7,384 bases of DNA from Schwartzia sp. (in: firmicutes) (GCA_017939945.1 JAGAZS010000355.1:1-7384); one strand, 5' to 3'; counted from the stretch's first letter, positions 1-5,120 are shown. The notes: a model not told the origin generated them from the sequence alone. Numbers and translations: made by a program.

Positions 1-158
1 CGACCGCCGTGATGGTATCCTCCGCCGCAGTGCGCGTAGCTCATCTCGATGGCCGGAGCGTTGTCCCCGCAGAACCCGCGATCCGGCGTCGCCGCCAGCG
101 CCGTCCCCGTCGAACCAATCACCATTGCCGCCATAGCTGCCAACATCATTTTTTTCAT
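1..158 (-). CDS. small secreted protein, N-terminal part (partial)
   Basis: The start of a gene read leftwards off the window edge; 52 codons are visible. The ATG at 158 is preceded by a strong ribosome binding site (GGAGG, eight bases upstream on the minus strand). Residues 1-23 form a textbook signal peptide: a lysine pair after Met1, a hydrophobic Ala/Met/Leu-rich core, and an A-L-A-A type cleavage site near residues 21-24. The product is therefore probably exported. The visible mature part begins with TPDRGFCGDNAP and has two cysteines (about residues 30 and 44), followed by a Gly/His-rich run (GGGYHHGG). I do not recognise the family. Cys, His and Gly together could mean metal binding or a disulfide, but this is speculation because the C-terminus is missing. 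Expression probably comes from the promoter at 383-410, the proximal one near 207-212, or both. Confidence 0.8.
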   Translation of the reverse strand, partial: MKKMMLAAMAAMVIGSTGTALAATPDRGFCGDNAPAIEMSYAHCGGGYHHGG

Positions 159-206
159 TTTCTTCAACCTCCTACAATTTAGTTGTGTTGTTTTTTCGTT
201 GTCTGT

Positions 207-238
207 AGTATAGCTAGGGTTTGTGTCGAAAGTGTGTC
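207..238 (-). promoter_or_regulatory. candidate proximal promoter with GTGTC direct repeats
   Basis: On the minus strand a TATACT -10-like hexamer (207-212) lies about 50 bases before the start of the secreted-protein gene. No good -35 hexamer sits 17 bases upstream. The -35 position is instead occupied by two direct repeats, TGTGTC on the plus strand at 222-227 and 233-238, with centres 11 bp apart (one helical turn). This arrangement suits an activator-dependent promoter or an operator, but it is weak evidence. The remaining sequence between this site and the tRNA terminator is AT-rich and has no convincing gene. Confidence 0.3.
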
Positions 239-317
239 AGGATGAAAAAAATGTACATTAAACGAGAGCATAGAAATACAAGGTCGTGCAAAATATGAGA
301 TGGAATGCCGCGGATAG

Positions 318-374
318 TGAAACTACTTTTTATGTGCCACAGCAATACTTCGGATGTGCATTTGGGTAGTTTCA
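318..374 (-). other. predicted 5'-leader stem-loop
   Basis: A perfect 9-bp inverted repeat (TGAAACTAC at 318-326 and GTAGTTTCA at 366-374) encloses 39 bases. Within the loop a smaller imperfect stem is possible (GCACA against TGTGGC with one bulged base, on the minus strand). The right arm starts within a few bases of the transcription start predicted from the promoter at 383-410, so the structure would sit at the very 5' end of the transcript leading to the secreted-protein gene. Such 5'-terminal hairpins are known to protect mRNAs from decay. It could also be part of a regulatory leader or a small RNA. No known riboswitch class was recognised. Confidence 0.4.
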
Positions 375-382
375 TATATAGC

Positions 383-410
383 ATTATAGGCATTAAAAGT
401 ATCTTGTCTA
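383..410 (-). promoter_or_regulatory. sigma-A-type promoter for the leftward secreted-protein transcript
   Basis: On the minus strand there is a TAGACA -35 (405-410, 5/6 to consensus), a 16-base spacer and a perfect TATAAT -10 (383-388). The predicted start is near 375-377, giving a leader of roughly 217 bases before the ATG at 158. The promoter lies just beyond the tRNA-Ser terminator, so it opens a separate transcription unit. Confidence 0.6.
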
Positions 411-433
411 AAACAAACTGCCCCCCCAAGGGC

Positions 434-470
434 AAAAAAAGAACAGGACATCGAAAAACTCGATGCCCTG
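434..470 (-). terminator. rho-independent terminator after tRNA-Ser
   Basis: On the minus strand an 11-bp stem (CAGGGCATCGA pairing with TCGATGTCCTG, one G-U pair) with a five-base loop is followed by TTCTTTTTTT. It begins 15 bases after the encoded CCA end of the tRNA gene and is a canonical intrinsic terminator for it. Confidence 0.92.
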
Positions 471-484
471 AAACCTTGTCATTA

Positions 485-573
485 TGGCGGAGTGGAGAGG
501 ATTTGAACCTCCGCTGGGTTGCCCCACTAACGATTTAGCAAACCGTCCTCTTCAGCCACTTGAGTACCACTCC
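485..573 (-). tRNA. tRNA-Ser (anticodon GCU)
   Basis: Reading leftwards, the acceptor stem GGAGTGG pairs with CCACTCC, followed by discriminator G and an encoded CCA. A D-arm (CTC/GAG) is followed by an anticodon stem ACGGT/ATCGT with loop TTGCTAA, so the anticodon is GCT at 537-539, decoding AGC and AGU serine codons. A long variable arm (TGGG-GCAA-CCCA) marks a class II tRNA, and the T-arm carries TTCAAAT. The total of 89 bases is normal for tRNA-Ser. It is flanked by its own promoter (620-648) and terminator (434-470), so it is probably a monocistronic tRNA gene. Confidence 0.97.
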
Positions 574-619
574 GAATGGTTTTTCTGGCGGCAGGCTGCG
601 CCGCTTTAGAACGAAAAAT

Positions 620-648
620 ATCATACCATATATTCTTTGACGCGTCAA
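620..648 (-). promoter_or_regulatory. promoter of tRNA-Ser
   Basis: On the minus strand there is TTGACG (643-648, 5/6), a 17-base spacer and TATGAT (620-625, 5/6), with a TGG just before the -10 that fits an extended -10 element. The start is predicted near 613, about 40 bases before the mature tRNA. The short leader contains a GC-rich inverted repeat (GCGGC/GCCGC). The -35 is half of a perfect 12-bp palindrome, TTGACGCGTCAA at 637-648. Confidence 0.75.
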
Positions 649-658
649 GGCTTTGCCG

Positions 659-1666
659 TCAGGTATTATCGCCTAGCGCGTCTTTTTGATGGAAGACCGT
701 TGTTCGTTGGCTTCGCTTGTTTTGCAGCATGGTCATAATTGCGTGGCCGGCTGTCAGGAACAGTACCAAAGCAAACGGGGTGTTCTCGAATGCGGCTTTC
801 GGACCGACCAAGACGAGGATGATTGCCGTGAGCAGATAGGGAAGCCCGACCCGCAGATATCGGAGGGGAGGGCTCCATCTTTTGTGAAGCTCCACACGTT
901 CTGCTTCGTCCGTTTCGTCCTCGTCGGGATATGTGGCGGTCAACGCAAAGAACCAGAACGGGATTGTCCAGAACGGCTCAAAATAGAAGTCGATAGGAAG
1001 ATCGTAGACTTCGATTGCCAAGGAAAGCTGCTCCACAAAGCAACAGAGGAAAAAGCCCAGTCCAAGCAGAAGGGTTCGCTTCGTGAAGAACTGGCTTTGC
1101 TCCGTTCCCCAAATGACGGCCAGGATGCCCGTGAAAAGCGCGAGGTCGATTACGCTCATATTCGCATGGAAAAACATTGGGAAAAGCCCGACTGACGTAT
1201 CAATGATCAGGGGAGCAATAATAAAATGGTACAGCAGGCTGCCGATGGCAAGGACGGATATGAGGATTTCCATGAGGATAGTTCCCGTGCGCAATTCCTT
1301 GATCTGGCGCATATAGCAGATGAACGCGCAGCAGCAGGTATAAGAGTTCAGCAAATAAAAGACGTCGCAAATCGACGGCGATTCCAGCTCTACGCCGAGC
1401 CAATCCTCGTAGTACGCCCAAAAGAAATCGCCGAGGAAATACAATACGCCCGTGACCGCAAACCATATCCATGGCCAGCGTTTTTCCCCGGTATGGATTT
1501 TCAGGCCAATCCAATATAGAGGAAAGGTCAGCAAATGCCCGATGAGGCCGAATGTGCTTGTGTATGTGGCAACAGGCTCAACTTTGCATATCAGTATCGC
1601 GTAAAATACAGCAACGTAAACAAGATACGCCATAATGGCATTTTTCCTTTGCCGAACGACGTCCAT
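659..1666 (-). CDS. polytopic membrane protein, orphan GGDEF-type sensor module
   Basis: A 335-residue, very hydrophobic protein with about nine to ten predicted transmembrane segments (roughly residues 11-29, 38-55, 66-86, 104-119, 128-152, 168-187, 197-216, 228-245, 273-288 and 298-315). The stretch around residues 79-105 (GDFFWAYYEDWLG, then PSICDVFYL) resembles the N-terminal membrane sensor region often found ahead of GGDEF diguanylate cyclase domains, where G-D-x-x-W and P-S-x-x-D-x-F-Y-L patterns recur. Here the protein ends about 20 residues after the last membrane segment, with no GGDEF, EAL or kinase domain. The ATG at 1666 was chosen because GGAGAGGG lies upstream at good spacing; an in-frame ATG at 1696 would lie nearly at the predicted transcription start and has no ribosome binding site. 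No terminator is seen before the tRNA promoter downstream. Function unknown; the sensor-like reading is an inference from pattern. Confidence 0.75.
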   Translation of the reverse strand: MDVVRQRKNAIMAYLVYVAVFYAILICKVEPVATYTSTFGLIGHLLTFPLYWIGLKIHTGEKRWPWIWFAVTGVLYFLGDFFWAYYEDWLGVELESPSICDVFYLLNSYTCCCAFICYMRQIKELRTGTILMEILISVLAIGSLLYHFIIAPLIIDTSVGLFPMFFHANMSVIDLALFTGILAVIWGTEQSQFFTKRTLLLGLGFFLCCFVEQLSLAIEVYDLPIDFYFEPFWTIPFWFFALTATYPDEDETDEAERVELHKRWSPPLRYLRVGLPYLLTAIILVLVGPKAAFENTPFALVLFLTAGHAIMTMLQNKRSQRTTVFHQKDALGDNT

Positions 1667-1705
1667 ATCGTTTTCACCCTCTCCGTTGAATACCATATTG
1701 CTACT

Positions 1706-1734
1706 ATTGTAGCATGAAGTGGCGCAAAGCTCAA
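1706..1734 (-). promoter_or_regulatory. promoter of the membrane-protein gene
   Basis: On the minus strand there is TTGAGC (1729-1734, 4/6), a 17-base spacer and TACAAT (1706-1711, 5/6). The start is predicted near 1699, leaving a leader of about 33 bases that holds the GGAGAGGG ribosome binding site. Confidence 0.65.
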
Positions 1735-1773
1735 ATATAATCCTGATGTAATTCTTGCGGTTTCCAAAATCGT

Positions 1774-1802
1774 TTGACTTTCTGCAATCGCCCTTATACA
1801 AT
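1774..1802 (+). promoter_or_regulatory. promoter of the folP-folB-folK operon
   Basis: TTGACT (1774-1779, 5/6), a 17-base spacer and TACAAT (1797-1802, 5/6) form a good sigma-A-type promoter. The start is predicted near 1809, about 59 bases before the folP ATG. Its -35 lies back to back with that of the leftward membrane-protein gene, with 39 bases between the two. Confidence 0.75.
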
Positions 1803-1855
1803 GGGAAGGTAATTGCGGAAAAATCGCCGTGCGGTTTTGTGTGGGACAGGATTTC

Positions 1856-1861
1856 GGGGGA
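1856..1861 (+). promoter_or_regulatory. ribosome binding site deciding the folP start
   Basis: GGGGGA lies six bases before the ATG at 1868. An in-frame GTG at 1829 would add 13 residues but has no purine-rich site upstream, and the added residues do not look like a dihydropteroate synthase N-terminus. Confidence 0.55.
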
Positions 1862-1867
1862 TACGGG

Positions 1868-2710
1868 ATGCTGCGGGAATATCGGTTTCGCGACGGGAAA
1901 AAACTTGTTTTGGGCAAGAAAACGCTTGTCATGGGGATTCTCAATGTGACGCCGGATTCGTTTTCCGACGGCGGCGTCTGGAATACTCCGGAAAAAGCTC
2001 TTTCCCATGCAAGACAAATGGTGGCGGACGGCGCCGATATTATCGACGTCGGCGCGGAATCGTCGCGTCCGGGCTTCGTCCCGGTTTCGGCAGAGAAGGA
2101 AATCGAACGCTTGCGTCCGTTTCTCGAAGCGCTCCTGCCGGAAATCTCCGTGCCCGTGTCCGTGGACACGTTCAAGGCGGAGACGGCGGAAATGGCGGCG
2201 GAGATGGGCGTCCATATCCTCAACGATATTTGGGGATTGCAGTACGAAAAAGAAACGGGGCGCATGGCGGAGGTCGCGGCGCGGTACGATCTGCCCGTCG
2301 TCGTGATGCACAATCAATCGGGGACGGCGTATGAAAAAGATATCGTGGAAGCGATGAAGGATTTTTTCCGGGAGAGTCTTCGCATTGCTCGGTCGGCGGG
2401 TTTGGCAGAAGAAAAACTGATTCTCGATCCGGGCGTCGGCTTCGGCAAGACGGCGGAAGATAATCTTGTCGTGCTGCGCCGTTTGGCGGAGCTTTCAGCG
2501 TGGGATAACGCACGTTGGCCGATCCTGCTCGGCGTCAGCCGGAAAAGCTTTATCGGCGCGGCGCTTGGTCTTCCGGTACAGGAACGGATGGAAGCGACGG
2601 GGGCGGCCTGCGTGCTGGGCGTCGCGTCGGGGGCGAACATCGTGCGCGTTCACGATGTAAAGCCCATAGCGCGGATGTGCCGCATGGCGGACGCGATTTT
2701 GCAAAGATAA
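1868..2710 (+). CDS. folP: dihydropteroate synthase
   Basis: A 280-residue TIM-barrel enzyme of the cytoplasmic folate pathway. It condenses 6-hydroxymethyl-dihydropterin pyrophosphate with p-aminobenzoate to give dihydropteroate, and the family is the target of sulfonamides. All key family motifs are visible: NVTPDSFSDGG (26-36), the loop-2 motif VGAESSRPG (61-69), VSVDT with D100, N119-D120, LDPGVGFGKT with D187, SRKS with K226, and RVHD with R260 and H262. The usual GGESTRPG loop reads GAESSRPG here, and the strand after N-D carries WGLQ and later MHNQSG rather than the commoner MHMRG. Similar NDxWGLQ/MHNQ variants occur in other Firmicutes, so the enzyme is probably functional. Length is normal. 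It is the first gene of the operon, with folB starting 38 bases downstream. Confidence 0.95.
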   Translation: MLREYRFRDGKKLVLGKKTLVMGILNVTPDSFSDGGVWNTPEKALSHARQMVADGADIIDVGAESSRPGFVPVSAEKEIERLRPFLEALLPEISVPVSVDTFKAETAEMAAEMGVHILNDIWGLQYEKETGRMAEVAARYDLPVVVMHNQSGTAYEKDIVEAMKDFFRESLRIARSAGLAEEKLILDPGVGFGKTAEDNLVVLRRLAELSAWDNARWPILLGVSRKSFIGAALGLPVQERMEATGAACVLGVASGANIVRVHDVKPIARMCRMADAILQR

Positions 2711-2748
2711 ATCAAAGATTTGTTTATGGGAAGAAAGGGGCGGTATTC

Positions 2749-3123
2749 ATGGTGGACAAAGTGGAATTGGTCGGAATGGAATTTTTCGGCTACCACGGCT
2801 GCATGAAGGAGGAACGCGCCATAGGGCAGCGGTTTTACGTTGACGTGGCGATGTATCTCGATCTTAAAACGGCGGGAAAGACGGACGATCTGAAAAAGAC
2901 GGTCAACTATGCGGACGTATTCGCAGAAACGCGGGCTATCGTTGAGGGCGAGCCGTTCACGCTTCTGGAGGCGGTGGCGGAGCGCATTGCCGAGGTGCTG
3001 TTTGAAAAGCATCCGCTGATTGAGCGTCTGCGTGTTACCGTGCATAAGCCGTACGCGCCGATTCCGGGGAAATTCGCCGACGCGGCGGTGACGATCCGCA
3101 GGGCAAGACCGAAAAATGACTGA
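2749..3123 (+). CDS. folB: dihydroneopterin aldolase
   Basis: A 124-residue cytoplasmic enzyme that cleaves 7,8-dihydroneopterin to 6-hydroxymethyl-7,8-dihydropterin and glycolaldehyde; the family forms octamers. It shows the family pattern GYHGCMKEERAIGQRF (14-29) with E22, then Y54 in VNYADVF, E74 in LLEAVAERI, and K100 in HKPYAPIPG. These positions match the catalytic and pterin-binding Glu22, Tyr54, Glu74 and Lys100 described for the Staphylococcus aureus enzyme. The ATG at 2749 follows AAAGGGG with eight bases of spacing. The last eight bases overlap the start of folK, which implies translational coupling. Confidence 0.95.
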   Translation: MVDKVELVGMEFFGYHGCMKEERAIGQRFYVDVAMYLDLKTAGKTDDLKKTVNYADVFAETRAIVEGEPFTLLEAVAERIAEVLFEKHPLIERLRVTVHKPYAPIPGKFADAAVTIRRARPKND

Positions 3124-3622
3124 AGCCCGAGCCGCGTATCTGAGCCTCGGATCGAATCTCGGGAGCCGCGAGGAAACGCTTCGCAAGGCAGTTCGGCAAC
3201 TCGCTGCGGCGGACGGCATCAAGACGCTTTCCGTTTCATCGCTTTATGAGACGGAGCCCTGGGGGAAAAAAGACCAGCCGAGCTTCTTGAATATCGCCGT
3301 TTCCCTGCAAACGACGCTTACGCCGGAAGAACTGCTGGCATTGGCGCAGGCTGTGGAAACCGAGCTGGGGCGCGTGCGTCATGAGCGCTGGGGACCGCGG
3401 ACCATCGACGTCGACATCCTGCATATCGAGGGCGTCGAGAGGAAGACGCCGACGCTGACTCTGCCGCACCCGTATATGACAGAGCGGGCCTTCGTGCTTG
3501 TGCCGCTGGCGGACATTGCGCCGGATCTCGTGGTCATGGGGCGCACAGTCGAGAAGTGGGAAAAATCGGTGGATGACGGGAGCGTGATCCGCGTCGCGGG
3601 ACCGGAATGGATAGAAAGTTGA
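3116..3622 (+). CDS. folK: 2-amino-4-hydroxy-6-hydroxymethyldihydropteridine diphosphokinase (HPPK)
   Basis: A 168-residue kinase that transfers pyrophosphate from ATP to 6-hydroxymethyl-dihydropterin, making the substrate of FolP. Motifs in order: SLGSNLG (10-16), YETEPWG (44-50), RWGPRTIDVDIL (91-102) with the two magnesium-binding aspartates D98 and D100, and PHPYMTERAFVLVPLADIAP (117-136). Length is typical for a single-domain HPPK; it is not fused to FolB or FolP as in some organisms. Its start lies inside the end of folB, so the two are coupled. No terminator follows; instead a candidate promoter for ybaB overlaps its stop codon. Confidence 0.96.
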   Translation: MTEARAAYLSLGSNLGSREETLRKAVRQLAAADGIKTLSVSSLYETEPWGKKDQPSFLNIAVSLQTTLTPEELLALAQAVETELGRVRHERWGPRTIDVDILHIEGVERKTPTLTLPHPYMTERAFVLVPLADIAPDLVVMGRTVEKWEKSVDDGSVIRVAGPEWIES

Positions 3623-3654
3623 CTGTAGCGCGCGCATTTGCTATTCTATATAAT
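3619..3654 (+). promoter_or_regulatory. candidate promoter of ybaB-recR-bofA
   Basis: TTGACT (3619-3624, 5/6) overlaps the folK TGA stop. Seventeen bases later comes TATTCT (3642-3647, 4/6). A perfect TATAAT follows at 3649-3654 but is 24 bases from the -35, so which -10 is used is unclear. The surrounding stretch is clearly more AT-rich than the coding sequence on either side. The downstream genes could therefore be expressed independently of the folate operon. Confidence 0.5.
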
Positions 3655-3709
3655 TGTAGTATTCAAAAGAAAAAACTGAACAAGTCAAGTAGTTGAGGGA
3701 GGATTTCGG

Positions 3710-4039
3710 ATGTTTGGCGGAATGGGCGGCAATATGGCCGGGATGATGAAAAAGGTGCAGAAGGTTCAGGCACAGATGCAGAAAATGCAGGAGGAGCTGA
3801 AAAAGCGCACCGTGGAGGTTTCGGTGGGCGGCGGCGTCGTCAAGGCCGTGATGAACGGCGAGAAGATCGTCGAGTCGCTTTCCATCGACAAGGCGGCGGT
3901 CGATCCCGAAGACGTCGAGATGTTGCAGGACCTGATTGTTTCGGCAATCAACGAGTGCGGCAAGAAAGTCGACGAGATGATGCAGAGCGAGATGGCAAAG
4001 CTGACCAGCGGGCTCGGGCTGCCGCCGGGGATGATTTGA
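3710..4039 (+). CDS. ybaB: YbaB/EbfC family nucleoid-associated protein
   Basis: A 109-residue small DNA-binding protein of the YbaB/EbfC family, which forms dimers that bind DNA and coat the nucleoid. It opens with a Met/Gly-rich segment (MFGGMGGNMAGMM, 1-13), then a long amphipathic helix rich in Lys, Gln and Met (about 14-34). The family core follows: VEVSVGGGVVKAVMNGEKIVESLSI (35-59), then DPEDVEMLQDLIVSAINE (66-83) and the C-terminal GLGLPPGMI. A strong GAGGGAGG ribosome binding site precedes the ATG by seven bases. Its TGA stop directly abuts the GTG start of recR, which is the usual partner of this gene; dnaX, often upstream of the pair, is absent here. Confidence 0.95.
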   Translation: MFGGMGGNMAGMMKKVQKVQAQMQKMQEELKKRTVEVSVGGGVVKAVMNGEKIVESLSIDKAAVDPEDVEMLQDLIVSAINECGKKVDEMMQSEMAKLTSGLGLPPGMI

Positions 4040-4636
4040 GTGCAGTACATTGAGCCTCTGGCGAAACTGATTGAGCATTTCCGCGCGCTGCCGGGCATCG
4101 GCACGAAGACCGCCGTGCGTCTTGCGTATCATGTGCTGGATATGGACGCGGCAAAAGCGAAGGCGTTGGCCGGGGCGATTCTCGAGGCGAAGGAAAAAAT
4201 CGGTTTTTGCAGCGTCTGCTGCAATCTGAGCGACCGCGACCCCTGCGTGATCTGTGCGTCGACGAAGCGCGATCAGGCGACAATCTGCGTTGTCGAGCAG
4301 CCGCAGGACGTGGCGGCGGTGGAACGGATGCACGATTTTCACGGCGTTTATCATGTGTTGCATGGCGCGCTTTCTCCGTTGGAGGGAGTCGGTCCGGAAA
4401 ACCTTCGCGTGAAGGAACTTTTAGCGCGGCTTTCGGACGGGACCGTCAACGAGGTCATCATGGCGACGAACCCGAACGTCGAGGGTGAGGCGACGGCAAT
4501 GTATATCGCGCGGCTTCTGAAGCCGATGGGCGTCAAAGTCACGCGTATCGCTCACGGTCTTCCCGTCGGCGGCGATCTCGAATATGCGGACGAGGTGACG
4601 TTGGCGAAGGCTATGGAGAACCGTGTGGAATTATAG
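4040..4636 (+). CDS. recR: recombination mediator RecR
   Basis: A 198-residue cytoplasmic protein that, with RecF and RecO in the family model, helps load RecA at gaps in DNA. Domains in order: a helix-hairpin-helix with LPGIGTKTA (17-25), a C4 zinc finger C57-x2-C60-x8-C69-x2-C72, a Toprim domain (about 81-175) with VVEQPQDVAAVE, LHGALSPLEGVGPENL and TNPNVEGEATA, and the C-terminal GLPVGGDLEYADEVTLAKAMENR segment. Length is normal. The GTG start lies immediately after the ybaB stop with no gap and only a weak GGGG upstream, so translation is probably coupled to ybaB. Confidence 0.97.
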   Translation: MQYIEPLAKLIEHFRALPGIGTKTAVRLAYHVLDMDAAKAKALAGAILEAKEKIGFCSVCCNLSDRDPCVICASTKRDQATICVVEQPQDVAAVERMHDFHGVYHVLHGALSPLEGVGPENLRVKELLARLSDGTVNEVIMATNPNVEGEATAMYIARLLKPMGVKVTRIAHGLPVGGDLEYADEVTLAKAMENRVEL

Positions 4637-4661
4637 CGAATGAATCAAGGGAGGGAGTATC

Positions 4662-4919
4662 GTGGCGGAATCGAGCATAGTGGTATCGTTTGCCGTCGGA
4701 TTGCTCGCGATATGTCTGATTGTCCGGCTGCTGAAATGGCCGGTGGAACTGTTGCTGAAATTCGTTTCGAACAGTGTTGTCGGCGCGATTTTACTGTTCT
4801 TGGTTAACCTGTTCGGCGCGGGGATACCGATTACAGTCATTCATGCGCTGATTGCGGGCATATTCGGAATACCGGGAGTTATCGGCATTTTTATCTGGGT
4901 AAAGTTTATCGCGGGCTGA
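4662..4919 (+). CDS. bofA: BofA-family membrane protein (pro-sigma-K processing inhibitor family)
   Basis: An 85-residue membrane protein, close to the size of Bacillus BofA. Hydrophobic segments lie at about residues 5-23, 38-52 and 58-82. The conserved C-terminal region LFLVNLFGAGIPI, then IAGIFGIPGVIGIF (residues 45-78), matches the BofA family. In Bacillus, BofA holds the SpoIVFB protease inactive until forespore signalling allows pro-sigma-K cleavage, and it also lies directly after recR, so position supports the call. The GTG start is preceded by AAGGGAGGGA with five bases of spacing. Whether this organism sporulates cannot be seen here; the family is also found in lineages with few spore formers. 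No terminator follows before the MITE-like element. Confidence 0.85.
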   Translation: MAESSIVVSFAVGLLAICLIVRLLKWPVELLLKFVSNSVVGAILLFLVNLFGAGIPITVIHALIAGIFGIPGVIGIFIWVKFIAG

Positions 4920-4932
4920 ATTTACGAAATAG

Positions 4933-5120
4933 TTAAGGAAACACTGATTAAGTCAATTCGTGCATCTGTCGAGGGATTTTTTCGACTGTCTAGGACGTGA
5001 CATGCCAGTGGCATATCACGCCTCGAAGGCGTAGCATCGCTACGTCGAGAGGGATTTGACAACGACAGGCGGAAAAAGACCCGGCAGAGGCGCGGAGGGA
5101 CTTATTCAGTGGTTCCTTAA
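4933..5120. mobile_element. MITE-like non-autonomous element, 188 bp
   Basis: The ends are 22-bp inverted repeats (4933-4954 and 5099-5120) that match at 20 of 22 positions; the outer ends read TTAAGGAA.. and ..TTCCTTAA. TTAA at both ends could be a 4-bp target duplication, enclose a TA duplication, or be part of the repeat; its own symmetry prevents a decision. No open reading frame of transposase size is inside. The interior is highly structured: an imperfect 11-bp hairpin at 4996-5020, another at 5022-5049, a short stem at 4968-4986, and an outer pair CTGTCG (4966-4971) with CGACAG (5063-5068). It fills nearly all the space between convergent bofA and the chemoreceptor gene. The mobilising transposase family is not identified. 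Confidence 0.75.
4996..5049. repeat. tandem hairpins inside the MITE-like element
   Basis: Hairpin 1: CGTGACATGCC (4996-5006), loop AGT, GGCATATCACG (5010-5020), eleven pairs with one C/A mismatch. Hairpin 2: CTCGA, a three-base AGG bulge, CGTAGC, loop ATC, GCTACG, TCGAG (5022-5049), eleven pairs. They are separated by one base. Either strand would form strong paired hairpins in RNA. Neither is followed by a clear T-tract, so they are not canonical intrinsic terminators. Confidence 0.7.

Noticed and set aside
214..538. Short open frames on both strands in the intergenic stretch before and across the tRNA
   Set aside because: One runs into the tRNA gene and the other covers AT-rich leader sequence; neither has a ribosome binding site or protein-like composition.
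574..619. GC-rich inverted repeat as a terminator for the membrane-protein gene
   Set aside because: The stem is only five pairs, there is no T-tract behind it, and it lies inside the tRNA-Ser leader downstream of that gene's promoter.
659..2317. A 552-codon leftward reading frame that extends the membrane protein upstream across folP
   Set aside because: The N-terminal half lies antisense to the clearly coding folP, has low-complexity Arg/His-rich composition, and ignores the promoter and ribosome binding site in front of the ATG at 1666.
3641..4363. A 240-codon leftward reading frame opposite ybaB and recR
   Set aside because: His/Leu/Arg-rich shadow of two well-supported genes; no ribosome binding site or recognisable domain.
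4968..4986. The GTCGA/TCGAC stem with a T-rich loop as an intrinsic terminator of bofA
   Set aside because: The T-run is in the loop rather than after the stem, and the stem has only five pairs.
5055..5060. A perfect TTGACA hexamer inside the MITE-like element
   Set aside because: No -10 hexamer lies 16-18 bases downstream (the sequence there is ACCCGG), so it is not a supported promoter.
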